NCBI GenBank assembly: GCA_016708345.1
Contig: JADJFX010000035.1
Location: 248,001-312,000, forward strand
DNA length: 64,000 bases
DNA from: Candidatus Rhodoferax bjergmarkensis
GTDB lineage: Bacteria > Pseudomonadota > Gammaproteobacteria > Burkholderiales > Burkholderiaceae_C
Reading direction: 5' to 3'
Below are positions 8,159 to 17,224 of this stretch, piece after piece (position 1 is the first letter of the stretch; each line of letters starts with the position of its first letter). The notes beneath the pieces were generated by a model. The model saw nothing but the letters and a program-made list of their open reading frames with translations. It was not told the DNA's origin and did not search any database. The position numbers and the translations under genes are program-made.

Positions 8159-10681
8159 TCAATTCCGATCAGGCACCCGATGGTGCCAATAACGCAAGCC
8201 TTGCGCACGTTGGCAACTGACATCCTGTGGCCTGGCTGACTGCCAGGTCATCGCCCCGCAGCGGGGAGAATCAAACACACGGATGTTTCGCTCGGTGTAA
8301 CGCGCCAAAACAGACTGCGCCGGATGACCAAAGCGATTGCGGTAGCCCGCCTGTACCAGCGCGATGCCCGGCTGCACAGCATCCAGAAACGCGGCGCTGC
8401 TGGAGGTTTTGCTGCCGTGGTGGGGTACCAGCAGCACATCGGCCTTTAGCCTAGCATCCATGCCCGGCATTGGCTCCGGACCCGACGGCAGTGCGGAACG
8501 CTTGACCTCACTGCCCCGCGCTCCCACCAGCCGGGCTTCCTGGGCCTCTTCAATGTCACCGGCCAGCAAGGCCGTCTGCACGCCGTTGGAAATGCGCAAG
8601 GTACAGCTCAGGGTGTTGGACTTGGCGGTGCCGTCATAGTCACTGGCGCGCGGATGCAGCACGTCAAAATCGACACCGTCCCAGCGCCAGTGCTGGCCCG
8701 CCACACAGCGCGTGGCGGCTCGCACGGCCTGCAACTCATGTTCGTTTTCTATGGAACTGAGCAGCTCAGCCTGCGGCTGCATGGTCAGTACGGCCACTGC
8801 TCCGCCCACGTGGTCGGCGTCACGGTGGCTGAGCATGACGGTGTCCACACGGGTGCCCAGTGCGCGTAACAGGGGCACCAGCACGCGGTGACCGGCATCA
8901 CTCTCGCGGCTGTAACGCGGACCGGTGTCGTAAACCAGTGCGTGGCTGGCCGTGCGCACAAGCACGGCATTGCCCTGCCCGATATCAGCCGCCAGCAGTT
9001 CAAACTGCCCGTCTGGCGGACGCGGTGCCTGCCACAGCAGCACCGGCAACATCAGCGGCACCCCCACCAGCCGCAAACTCCAAGGCAATTGCATCACCAG
9101 CAAAACACCGCCCACAACTCCGGCAATGCCGGCCCACAAAGGTGCTTGTGCGACAGAAACCGTGGCATAGGGCAAGGCGGCCAGCAGCTCAAGGCACAGC
9201 GCCATGGCCGCAATGGCGCTGGCGGCCAGGTCCCACAAGGGTGCCAGCAGCACGCCGCCCATGGCCAGCGGCGTGATGAGCAGGGTCACCCAGGGAATCG
9301 CCAGCGCGTTGGCCACCAAGCCCACCACCGACACCTGCCCAAAAAGCAACAAGGTCAGCGGTGCCAGGGCCAAGGTGATCACCCACTGCTCCCGAAACAT
9401 GGCATAAAAATAGCCTCTAGCGCGCGTTTTACCTGCGTAACCAGCTCCTGAATCTGTAGCAAACAAAACCCCTACCGCGACAAAACTCAGCCAAAAACCG
9501 GCTTGCAGCAAAGCCCAGGGGTCGATCGCCACCACCACGGCGCAGGCCAGCAGCCACACGTGAGGCCAGGGCCATTGCTTGCCCGACAGTCGCAGCAAAC
9601 CGACCGTGGCCAGCATCAGCACGGTACGCTGCGACGGCACACCCCAACCGCTGAACAGCGCATAGGCCCCGGCCAGCAACACACCCACCACCAGGGCAGC
9701 ACCAGGGGCTGGCACGCCCAAGCACAGGCGCCGGGAGCGCCGCCACAACCAGCCGGTGGCGAGCGCCGCCAGCCAGGCAAACATGGTCACGTGCAGCCCC
9801 GAAATGGACATGAGGTGCGCCACGCCGGTGGCCCGGAAAATATCCCAGTCGCTGCGCTCAATGGCGTTCTGGTCGCCCACCACCAAAGCAGCCACCAGAC
9901 CCGCGTAGCGGCGCTCGGCCACCCGCTCAAAGATCCGGTCGCGTACCTGCTGACGTGCCCACTCCACGGGGTGCTGCCCGGTTTGGCCGATGCGCAGCGG
10001 GGCTGGGTCTTTGGAGCTTGCGCGCACGTACCCCGTGGCTTGCAAACCCTGCTCCCACAACCACAGCTCATAGTCAAAACCGTGCGGATTGCTGCCCCCG
10101 TGTGGGGCCTTGAGCCGAACGGCAAGTTTCCAGCGCTCGCCTGCCTGCAGGGGTGCGGGCTGGCGCTGCAGTTCAGCCACCTGGCCCGTGCCGCCCAAAA
10201 CGCCCCCATACCAGCCCAGCAAGATGCGCGGGGGCAATGGCACCGGCGTATCGGTACTGCCATCCGCCAACCGGGCTGATTCCACATCCAGCCGGAAACG
10301 AAGCCCCGCCTCATTGGACTGCGGCATGCTGGCCACCACCCCGGTGACGATCAGGTCACGCCCTTGCAGATTGGCGTCCAGCGCGTTTGAAACAAAAATT
10401 GCGCTGCGCAAGCCACTCAGACCAAAGGCCAGCACACAAAATGACAGTGTTGCAAAGATGAGCTGCCATGAATTTGCTATATTTTTAATAGCTATCAGCG
10501 CAAGCAACACGTGCGCAAACAGCATAAAACATGCATAAGTTTGCCAAGCGTATAGCGCCCCCTGCTGCAGCTGTATGGCGCTGCCCGCCACAAAACCCAG
10601 CAGCGCAGCTGGCATCAGCCGCGCAAAAGCAGGCACGTGGTGCGCGTCGATCAGACTGGCACCAACTTGTCTGGCGCGCAC
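8159..10681 (-). CDS. comEC: DNA internalization / competence protein ComEC (Rec2)
   Basis: ComEC forms the inner-membrane channel that carries single-stranded DNA during natural transformation. The 840-residue protein has N-terminal helices and a DUF4131-like segment, the competence domain with HLMSISGLHVTMFAW (about residue 290), many helices, and a C-terminal metallo-beta-lactamase-like domain with MLSHRDADHVGG and LLVPHHGSKTSS. The GTG start at 10681 overlaps the end of the kinase gene by 31 bp; an in-frame ATG at 10615 is an alternative. Two copies of the dispersed repeat are read in frame, giving IAIKNIANS (about residue 65) and FATDSGAGYAGKTRARG (about 410). No other competence gene is nearby. 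Confidence 0.93.
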   Translation of the reverse strand: MRARQVGASLIDAHHVPAFARLMPAALLGFVAGSAIQLQQGALYAWQTYACFMLFAHVLLALIAIKNIANSWQLIFATLSFCVLAFGLSGLRSAIFVSNALDANLQGRDLIVTGVVASMPQSNEAGLRFRLDVESARLADGSTDTPVPLPPRILLGWYGGVLGGTGQVAELQRQPAPLQAGERWKLAVRLKAPHGGSNPHGFDYELWLWEQGLQATGYVRASSKDPAPLRIGQTGQHPVEWARQQVRDRIFERVAERRYAGLVAALVVGDQNAIERSDWDIFRATGVAHLMSISGLHVTMFAWLAALATGWLWRRSRRLCLGVPAPGAALVVGVLLAGAYALFSGWGVPSQRTVLMLATVGLLRLSGKQWPWPHVWLLACAVVVAIDPWALLQAGFWLSFVAVGVLFATDSGAGYAGKTRARGYFYAMFREQWVITLALAPLTLLLFGQVSVVGLVANALAIPWVTLLITPLAMGGVLLAPLWDLAASAIAAMALCLELLAALPYATVSVAQAPLWAGIAGVVGGVLLVMQLPWSLRLVGVPLMLPVLLWQAPRPPDGQFELLAADIGQGNAVLVRTASHALVYDTGPRYSRESDAGHRVLVPLLRALGTRVDTVMLSHRDADHVGGAVAVLTMQPQAELLSSIENEHELQAVRAATRCVAGQHWRWDGVDFDVLHPRASDYDGTAKSNTLSCTLRISNGVQTALLAGDIEEAQEARLVGARGSEVKRSALPSGPEPMPGMDARLKADVLLVPHHGSKTSSSAAFLDAVQPGIALVQAGYRNRFGHPAQSVLARYTERNIRVFDSPRCGAMTWQSARPQDVSCQRAQGLRYWHHRVPDRN
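9408..9462 (+). repeat. Dispersed palindromic repeat inside comEC
   Basis: GCGCGTTTTACCTGCGTAA followed by CAGCTCCTGAATCTGTAGC matches the core plus right-hand AT hairpin of the repeat family, with several changes. It is read through in frame by comEC on the other strand (peptide FATDSGAGYAGKTRARG). Confidence 0.6.
10476..10520 (+). repeat. Dispersed palindromic repeat inside comEC (second copy)
   Basis: GCTATATTTTTAATAGC forms the left AT hairpin, followed by a decayed core ending GTGCGCAA. It lies in the part of comEC encoding an N-terminal membrane segment and keeps the frame open (peptide IAIKNIANS). Confidence 0.55.
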
Positions 10682-12939
10682 AGTGGCAGCGTCAAGGTCA
10701 CGGTCAAGCCCGCGCCGAGCACGCTGGTCACGTCAACTTTGCCGCCCAACTCGTCCCTGACGATGTTGTACACAATGTTCATGCCCAGACCGGACCCGCC
10801 TTTGCCGAGTTTGGTGGTGAAAAACGGGTCAAAAATTCGCCGCAGCACCGTCTCGGACACTCCCACACCATCGTCCGAGAAGCTGATTTGCGCAGTGTTT
10901 TCATCCACCAAACGACTGGTGATGCACATGACGCCAGAGTCCCGCCCTTCAAAGCCATGGAGCAAGGAATTGTTCACCAGGTTGGTGATGACCTGGCCGA
11001 GCGAGCCGGGATAGCTGTCGAGCTCAATGCCGCTGGCCAGGTCGTACTCCAGCTTGTAGGCGCTGGACTTGCGGGTCGCCTCCAGCATAAGGCCGACTTC
11101 ATGCAGCACATCATCGAGTTTGAACTTGCGTCTGGCATTGCTGGACTGGTCCACCGCCACGCGTTTGAAGCTGCTGATCAGTTCAGCAGCGCGTGTCAGG
11201 GTGCGCATCAGCAGATCAGTCCCCAGTGTCTGGTTGGCCAAATACTCGTCCAGCGATGAGCGTTTCAAAGCGTTGGCGCCAACATCCTGGACAATGTGCC
11301 GGGTCTGGTCCTGCAAGGTGCTGGCAATGGTGACGCTGTTGCCGATGGGCGTGTTGAGCTCATGGGCGACTCCCGCCACCAAAGAGCCCAGCGCGACCAT
11401 TTTTTCTGAACGAATCAACTCAGCCTGCATCTCGTTGACGGAGGTCAGCGCCTCGCTCAGGGTCTGGTTGGACAGCTCAAGGTTGTGCGTGCGCGAGGCC
11501 ACCCGTTCTTCCAGTTGCAAATTGAACTCGCGCAACTCCAATTCGACTTGTCTTTGGCGGGTCACATCCACAAAAGTAAAGATCACCAGCTCTTGCTGTC
11601 CATCGGCAAAATGCCGGACCGAAAGCAGATAGACATGTTTGCTGCCATCGCGGTGCTGGAGCGACACATCCTGGTAGTCAACCGCTTCGCCGCGCGCCAC
11701 CTGCCTGACCAGTTCCAGCCTTTGCTCGTAGTCCACCCAGATGTTGAGCTCCGTCGGGGTGCGGTCAATGACCTCTTGCTTGCGAAACCCGAACTGCACC
11801 AGCCAGGCTTCATTGACCTCGATGATCCGGTTGTCGATCTGGTCCAGCAAAACCAGCGGAATCGGCGAGCGGTCAAACAAGCCGGCAAACCGGTACTCGC
11901 TTCGGCTCAAGGATTCACGCGACTTGCGAAGGCGAGTTTCATAGACTTGCATGACCACGGTCATGCCGAGAATAAAGGCGGTCATCAAGGCCGACAACAA
12001 AATGCGGTCCCGGCTACGCTCGCGCCAGGGCAGCAAAATCGTGTCAAAGTCACGCCCGTAAATGGTGGTCACCGGAAAGCCCGGCACCTTTCGGTAGCTG
12101 TACAGCCGGGGCAACTCGTCATCCAGAAAGCTGTCATGGGCAAAAGTGCCTTCATCCGGCCCTGTACGCAGCTGGGTCAGCACGGTGGAGTCTGAAATAT
12201 CCCGGTCGAGGTAACGCGCCTCAAACGGCGAGCGGACAAACACAAAACCTTCATTGGCAATCAGGGAAACACTGGCCTTGTTGTCTTTGGCCACACGGGC
12301 ATAAACGCTGCTGAAATAGGACAGGCGCAGGTCCACGCTGAGGATGCCCAGCCACTTTCCATCGGCGTCAAAAAGATTGCGCGCCACCGGAATCACCAGC
12401 TGACTGTCGTACCGGCTCGGATAAGGATGCCCGAGCCACACCTCACGATAGGTGGTGTCCGCCATGAGTTGCCGGATGTATTCCCGATCACTCAAATCTT
12501 CCTGGTGGGGCGCTACATCCGGGGAACGAATCCAGCTCAATCCATCCCGGTTGACAAACTGCAAGGTCTTGAGATGCCTGACCTGCTTGAGCTCTGCAGC
12601 GCCGAGAATCCGGTTGATGACGGCCTCCGTATTGCCACGCTTGGCATGACGATCGTTTTCATTGACAGCCAGTTGCACCGATGCAGCCACCTGGTCAAGT
12701 GTGTACACCGCGTCTTTGAGGGTCTGGGTAGCGTGCTCTTCCAGAATGCGCACCGCCACCATGCCGTTGGCAGCTTGCGCGTCAAGAGTCAGTTGCTTGT
12801 CCTGGTTAATAGCCCACCACGTCTGCCCGATCAGGGCCAGAATGGTCATCCCCACGGCGCTCCACAAAAGGAACGAAGAGTTTCTACGCTTTGCGTGCAA
12901 GGGCGCGCTGCTTGTTACATCCAAGTTGTCAGCTCCCAA
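10651..12939 (-). CDS. Membrane sensor histidine kinase with extracytoplasmic Cache-like domain and PAS
   Basis: This 762-residue protein has one membrane helix at about 23-42, a periplasmic Cache-type sensor region (about 45-300), a second helix (about 312-332), a PAS domain (about 345-460), a coiled coil (465-505), a HisKA-like phosphoacceptor region with AHELNTPIG (His526) and an ATPase domain with an N box (ITNLVNNSLLHG, 651-662), DDGVG (689) and GSGLGM (715). The start is TTG; no better start codon stands before the first helix. It lies 34 bp after an orphan periplasmic binding protein gene and overlaps comEC. No response regulator gene is adjacent, so the partner is unknown. Confidence 0.88.
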   Translation of the reverse strand: MGADNLDVTSSAPLHAKRRNSSFLLWSAVGMTILALIGQTWWAINQDKQLTLDAQAANGMVAVRILEEHATQTLKDAVYTLDQVAASVQLAVNENDRHAKRGNTEAVINRILGAAELKQVRHLKTLQFVNRDGLSWIRSPDVAPHQEDLSDREYIRQLMADTTYREVWLGHPYPSRYDSQLVIPVARNLFDADGKWLGILSVDLRLSYFSSVYARVAKDNKASVSLIANEGFVFVRSPFEARYLDRDISDSTVLTQLRTGPDEGTFAHDSFLDDELPRLYSYRKVPGFPVTTIYGRDFDTILLPWRERSRDRILLSALMTAFILGMTVVMQVYETRLRKSRESLSRSEYRFAGLFDRSPIPLVLLDQIDNRIIEVNEAWLVQFGFRKQEVIDRTPTELNIWVDYEQRLELVRQVARGEAVDYQDVSLQHRDGSKHVYLLSVRHFADGQQELVIFTFVDVTRQRQVELELREFNLQLEERVASRTHNLELSNQTLSEALTSVNEMQAELIRSEKMVALGSLVAGVAHELNTPIGNSVTIASTLQDQTRHIVQDVGANALKRSSLDEYLANQTLGTDLLMRTLTRAAELISSFKRVAVDQSSNARRKFKLDDVLHEVGLMLEATRKSSAYKLEYDLASGIELDSYPGSLGQVITNLVNNSLLHGFEGRDSGVMCITSRLVDENTAQISFSDDGVGVSETVLRRIFDPFFTTKLGKGGSGLGMNIVYNIVRDELGGKVDVTSVLGAGLTVTLTLPLCAPDKLVPV

Positions 12940-12973
12940 GGGATCCAGCCACCGCAGTCAAGGCTGCTTTTGA

Positions 12974-14698
12974 TCATCGCACCCGCCCCTGCTTCCAGGC
13001 CAGCAACAACTTTTCATAGGCAATGGTTTCGCCTTTGGGTTTTTCGTTGGCCAATTTTTTCCAGGGCGCACCCTTGTCCGACAGGTATTTCTCAGGACTG
13101 TTCTTGGCATTGAGTTGCGGGGTACACATTTTCATGCCACTTTTTTGCAGGCTGGCCATGGCATCTTCCATTTCGCCAGCCAGTTTGTCCATTGTCGCCT
13201 GCGGGTTCATTTCACCGGACAAGGCCATGGAGACATTTTTCCAGAACAACTGCGCCAGCCTGGGGTAGTCGGGTACATTGCTGCCCGTTGGTGTCCAGGC
13301 CCCGCGTGCCGGGCTGCGATAAAACTCGATCAAGCCACCGTACTTCATGGCATTTTTCGTAAAGTAATCGTGCCGTATGTCGGATTCACGAATAAACGTC
13401 AAACCCACAATCGATTTTTTGAGTGACACGGTCTTGGACGTGACAAACTGACCATACAGCCAGGCCGCCGCCATTTGGTCCGGGTGAGTCGATTTGAGAT
13501 AAGTCCAGGAGCCGGCATCCTGGTAACCGTTTTGCATACCATCTTTCCAGTAGGGGCCATGCGGCGACGGGGCCATGCGCCACTTGGGCATGCCTTTGGC
13601 ATCCACCACCGCGGTGCCCGGTTTGCTCAAGGCTGCGGTAAATGCGGTGTACCAAAAAATTTGCTGCGCAATTTGCCCCTGCCCCGGCACCGGACCGGCT
13701 TGCGTGAAGTCCATGGCGGCAGCTTGCGGCGGGGCATATTGCTTCATCCAGTCGACGTATTTGGTCAGCGCAAATACCGCAGCAGGTGAATTGGTGGCAC
13801 CACCTCGCGCCACCGACGCAGCCACCGGTGTGCATTGGTCATGTCCCACCCGGATGCCCCATTCATCCACCGGCAGGCCATTGGGGATGCCTTTGTCGGC
13901 GGTGCCTGCCATAGACAACCACGCATCCGTAAAGCGCCAGCCCAGCGATGGATCGCGCTTGCCATAGTCCATGTGGCCATAGACTTTTTTGCCATCAATT
14001 TCCTTGACCTCATGGCTGAAAAAGTTGGCGATGTCCTCATAGGCAGACCAGTTCACCGGAACACCCAGTTCATAGCCATAAAGGGTCTTGAATTTCTCCC
14101 GCAAATCCTTGCGTTCAAACCAGTCGGCACGAAACCAGTACAAATTGGCAAACTGCTGGTCCGGCAACTGGTACATCTTGCCGTCAGGCGCGGTGGTGAA
14201 ACTCAGGCCAATGAAGTCCTTCAAATCGAGACCGGGATTGGTGAATTCCTTGCCAGCACCCGCCATGTAATCGGTGAGGGACACCGTTTGGCCGTAACGG
14301 TAGTGGGTGCCTATGAGGTCGGAGTCATTGACCCATCCGTCGTACTCGCTTTTGCCACCGTAAATAGCACCTTTGATTTTTTCAACCAGCACCCCTTCGG
14401 GAATTGCGTCGTGCTGGACCTTGATACCAGTGATTTCGGTAAATGCTTTGGCCAAAGTCGATGACTCGTACAGATGGGTGTCAACATCTTCAGAGGCTAC
14501 TTTCACGGCAACCACACCGCGCTTGCGCAATTTGGCGGCAGCCTGTGCAAACCACTTCAGTTCATCGATTTGCTGCTGCCGACTCAAGGTGGAGGGTTTG
14601 AACTCGCGATCAACCCAAGATTCAATGGCAGGCGGCTGGGCCCAACAAGGCAACGAGGCCAGCAATGTCAGACACCAAGCGCGAGCGGGTAGCAGCAT
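12974..14698 (-). CDS. Periplasmic solute-binding protein, glycerol/sugar ABC type (orphan)
   Basis: The 574-residue protein starts with a signal peptide (MLLPARAWCLTLLASLPCWAQ) and then resembles the glycerol-binding GlpV family of extracellular solute-binding proteins: WVDREFKPSTLSRQQQIDEL, the YESSTLAKAFTEITGIKV block and WVNDSDLIGTHYRYG. Such proteins normally feed an ABC transporter, but no permease or ATPase gene is nearby. Instead a sensor kinase with a periplasmic Cache-like domain follows after 34 bp. The substrate is inferred from resemblance remembered for the family, not measured. Confidence 0.82.
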   Translation of the reverse strand: MLLPARAWCLTLLASLPCWAQPPAIESWVDREFKPSTLSRQQQIDELKWFAQAAAKLRKRGVVAVKVASEDVDTHLYESSTLAKAFTEITGIKVQHDAIPEGVLVEKIKGAIYGGKSEYDGWVNDSDLIGTHYRYGQTVSLTDYMAGAGKEFTNPGLDLKDFIGLSFTTAPDGKMYQLPDQQFANLYWFRADWFERKDLREKFKTLYGYELGVPVNWSAYEDIANFFSHEVKEIDGKKVYGHMDYGKRDPSLGWRFTDAWLSMAGTADKGIPNGLPVDEWGIRVGHDQCTPVAASVARGGATNSPAAVFALTKYVDWMKQYAPPQAAAMDFTQAGPVPGQGQIAQQIFWYTAFTAALSKPGTAVVDAKGMPKWRMAPSPHGPYWKDGMQNGYQDAGSWTYLKSTHPDQMAAAWLYGQFVTSKTVSLKKSIVGLTFIRESDIRHDYFTKNAMKYGGLIEFYRSPARGAWTPTGSNVPDYPRLAQLFWKNVSMALSGEMNPQATMDKLAGEMEDAMASLQKSGMKMCTPQLNAKNSPEKYLSDKGAPWKKLANEKPKGETIAYEKLLLAWKQGRVR

Positions 14699-14803
14699 AA
14701 ACTTTCCCTTTGTTGACGCATCAGTCGGGTGACTGTTAAGGCCTCAAATACTACTACACCCTGCTGCACGCTGCTACTGCCTGCCCGCAATCACCGCCAT
14801 CCA

Positions 14804-15250
14804 TTACTGCGCCACATTGCCCTTGAAAACGTTTTCCACCAAAGGCTTTGCATCCACTTGGGGCACGTGGCAGGAATTGCACTGCCAGCGCTTCATGTCA
14901 AATTCCGGCTTGGCGGCAGTGCTGGTGGGCAAAAAATGGCTGGCACCGGCACGCGGCACTTTTTGCCCCCTGAAGACCTCATTGATGTGGCAATCCAGAC
15001 AGGTGTTGTCGGTCGCGTTGATGTCATCAAATCCATCAACCTTGTGAGGAATCAAGGGGGGTTGCTCCTGAAAGGTTCGCGCAATCAGTTTTTGCGCGCC
15101 AGGCTTGCTGCCCAGGTAGGGCTGCTCAATGGGCGCTTTATCGGTGGCCGGTACCTCGCTGCCGCGCATGCTGCTGACGTGCTGCGCGGTGCTCCAGCAT
15201 GACGCTACCGCAAACACGGCAGCCAGGGAAATCTTGAGGGTTGTCTTCAT
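14804..15250 (-). CDS. napB: Periplasmic nitrate reductase, diheme cytochrome c subunit NapB
   Basis: NapB passes electrons to NapA in the periplasm. From the ATG at 15250 (GTGGAG about 11 bp upstream) the 148-residue protein has a signal peptide (MKTTLKISLAAVFAVASC) and two heme-binding motifs, CLDCH and CNSCH, with the distal His residues of the family (for example ASHFLP). An upstream in-frame start would add 46 residues before the signal peptide and is rejected. It ends the nap operon, 34 bp after napH. Confidence 0.94.
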   Translation of the reverse strand: MKTTLKISLAAVFAVASCWSTAQHVSSMRGSEVPATDKAPIEQPYLGSKPGAQKLIARTFQEQPPLIPHKVDGFDDINATDNTCLDCHINEVFRGQKVPRAGASHFLPTSTAAKPEFDMKRWQCNSCHVPQVDAKPLVENVFKGNVAQ

Positions 15251-15284
15251 GAGAGGGGTCTCCACGGGTGAAAGGTCTTGGGAA

Positions 15285-16181
15285 TCATTGAGGCGGCAGA
15301 TTTGCGCCGGGCGAGGCAGAAGGCTTGGGGGCAAAGCGGGTTCCAAAGGCGAAAACGTCTTTGGAACACACGTCGATACAGCGGCCACAATTGGTGCAAT
15401 TGGGCGACAAAATGACCGGGCTGCTGCCCTTGGCAGCCCCCTTGAGCGGCATCCGGATCACCTGCTGCTCCGGGCACACGGCGTAACAATCCAGACAATC
15501 GTTGCAAGCCTCGCGCTTGATGGCCGCCACGCGCACCAAGCTCCATTTGCCCAATGTGCTGTAAAACGCGCCCACCGGGCACAGGTGCGAACACCAGGCC
15601 CGCTTCATGACAAACAGGTCGAACAAGAAGATGGCCGCGATCAGCAACCAACCCGCTCCCATGCCAAAAAGCAGGCCACGCGGCAGCAGGGACACCGGGT
15701 TGACCAGCTCCCAGACAATGCTGCCCGTGCTGGCGGCCAGCACCAGAATCAGCGCCAAAATCCAGTAGCGGGTCTGGCGCGGCATGTCGCCGCCACCGCG
15801 AATGTCCAGCTTGCGTCGCATCGCGCTGGCGCAATCGGTCACGATATTGACCGGACAGACCCAGGCGCAAAAGCTGCGCCCGCCCACCAGCATATAAAAC
15901 AGCAAAACCAGGCTGACGCCGATGATGGCATTGCGCTCGGGCACATGGCGCGCCAGCAGAGATTGCAGCATCACGAGCGGGTCGGCCAGCGGTACGGTAT
16001 TTAACGTCAGGCTGTAATTGAGGTTGCCTTTGACCAACCACCAGCCAAACCACGGCCCCGCCAAAAACAGCGCCAGAATGCTGAATTGTGAAACGCGTCT
16101 GAGCACCAGCCAGCGGTTTGCACCCCACCACCCTTTGGTCTGCCGTGCTTCCTGTCCGACGGTATGGACAACCGTTTTCAT
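15285..16181 (-). CDS. napH: Quinol dehydrogenase membrane component NapH
   Basis: NapH (298 residues) takes electrons from the quinol pool together with NapG. Four to five membrane helices are visible, two CxxxCP motifs (CAWVCPVNIV, CSHLCPVGAF) and a C-terminal pair of [4Fe-4S] ferredoxin motifs (CNDCLDCYAVCP and CTNCGRCIDVCS). The start overlaps the napG stop by 4 bp. With napC missing, NapGH is the expected electron entry route. Confidence 0.95.
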   Translation of the reverse strand: MKTVVHTVGQEARQTKGWWGANRWLVLRRVSQFSILALFLAGPWFGWWLVKGNLNYSLTLNTVPLADPLVMLQSLLARHVPERNAIIGVSLVLLFYMLVGGRSFCAWVCPVNIVTDCASAMRRKLDIRGGGDMPRQTRYWILALILVLAASTGSIVWELVNPVSLLPRGLLFGMGAGWLLIAAIFLFDLFVMKRAWCSHLCPVGAFYSTLGKWSLVRVAAIKREACNDCLDCYAVCPEQQVIRMPLKGAAKGSSPVILSPNCTNCGRCIDVCSKDVFAFGTRFAPKPSASPGANLPPQ

Positions 16182-16984
16182 CGCGGCACCTCATCGGAGA
16201 TCACACTGCCGGGGTCGGAGTGACCGGGTAGCTTCAAGCCCTCGGGCATGCGGTCGGGCAAATCGACAATGTTCTTGTCCTGGACCAAGGACTTGCCCGC
16301 CTTGCTCTTTTCTTCCCAGCCGAGCCGGTAGTGTGAGCCAAGCTCGCCCTTGGCCAGTTTGACCGGAACCACCTTGATCGCCGCCACTTCCAGCACACAG
16401 GAGGCCTCGCACTTGCCGCAACCCGTGCAATGGTCCGAGTGAACCGTAGGCAGAAACATGGCGTGCTTGCCCGTGCGCTCGTTGTGCTGTACATCGAGCG
16501 TGATGGCTTTGTCGATCACCGGGCACACGCGGTAACACACATCGCAGCGCAGACCCTGAAAATTCAGGCAGGTTTCGTGGTCCACCAACACGGCCAAGCC
16601 CATTTTGGCTTTGCCAATATCGGTCAACTTGTGATCGAGCGCACCGGTCGGGCAGGCCTTGACGCAGGGAATGTCGTCGCACATCTCGCAAGGTTTGAGG
16701 CGCGCCACAAAAAACGGCGTTCCGGTGGCCACCGGCTGCCCTGGCGTCGCGAGTTTGAGAATGTCGTAAGGGCAGTCGCGCACACACAAGCCGCAGCGGA
16801 TGCAGGCCGACTGAAAGTCTGTCTCGTCCCCCGCACCGGGCGGACGAATGGCCCCCGCTGGCAGGGCCTTGGCCTGGCGGCTGACCAGCGCCAAACCCAG
16901 CGCGAGCGCACCCATGCCGCAAGTCATCTTCGCAGAATCGAAGAGGAACTGACGGCGTGCGGCGGCTTTTGCGAGGTCTGGCAT
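16178..16984 (-). CDS. napG: Ferredoxin-type quinol dehydrogenase component NapG
   Basis: The 268-residue protein carries a twin-arginine-type N terminus (ARRQFLFDS followed by a hydrophobic stretch), then four cysteine clusters for [4Fe-4S] centres, such as CIRCGLCVRDCP, CEMCDDIPCVKACP, CDVCYRVCP and CTGCGKCEASC. It is expected at the periplasmic face, linking NapH to NapB/NapA. A 240-bp spacer containing a large imperfect palindrome separates it from napA. Confidence 0.95.
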   Translation of the reverse strand: MPDLAKAAARRQFLFDSAKMTCGMGALALGLALVSRQAKALPAGAIRPPGAGDETDFQSACIRCGLCVRDCPYDILKLATPGQPVATGTPFFVARLKPCEMCDDIPCVKACPTGALDHKLTDIGKAKMGLAVLVDHETCLNFQGLRCDVCYRVCPVIDKAITLDVQHNERTGKHAMFLPTVHSDHCTGCGKCEASCVLEVAAIKVVPVKLAKGELGSHYRLGWEEKSKAGKSLVQDKNIVDLPDRMPEGLKLPGHSDPGSVISDEVPR

Positions 16985-16997
16985 GGTAATGGCAGCT

Positions 16998-17160
16998 AGT
17001 AGTCCGTTTTACCAATCCCGATACATGAAATCGTGTCTTTTTCCGCCATGCGTCGTTGTTCGTCGTTGCCATAGCTGCGGCTATGTCGCCTCCTCTCGCC
17101 TAGCCTGACGAAAAAATCCATCAATTTCATTTTGTATCGGTTTTGATGAAACGCACTACC
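16998..17160. repeat. Large imperfect palindrome between napA and napG
   Basis: The two ends, GTAGTCCGTTTTACCAATC-like on the left and the reverse complement GTAGTGCGTTTCATCAAAA on the right, pair over about 30 bp including a shared CCGATACA, and the middle is the hairpin CATAGC-TGCG-GCTATG (17070-17085). Inner arms are weaker. The whole spacer is therefore a symmetric element of about 160 bp. It could fold as a long RNA hairpin in the nap transcript or be a small mobile palindromic element. Confidence 0.65.
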
Positions 17161-17224
17161 AGGCAAACGTGAGGAACATGAAAAAGGAAGGTGCGGGTTC
17201 ATGTTTCCATGTACCCGCAGCACA

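Noticed and set aside
16191..17072. Alternative 293-residue frame overlapping napG
   Set aside because: NapG in the other frame has all its cysteine clusters; the alternative frame has no family pattern.
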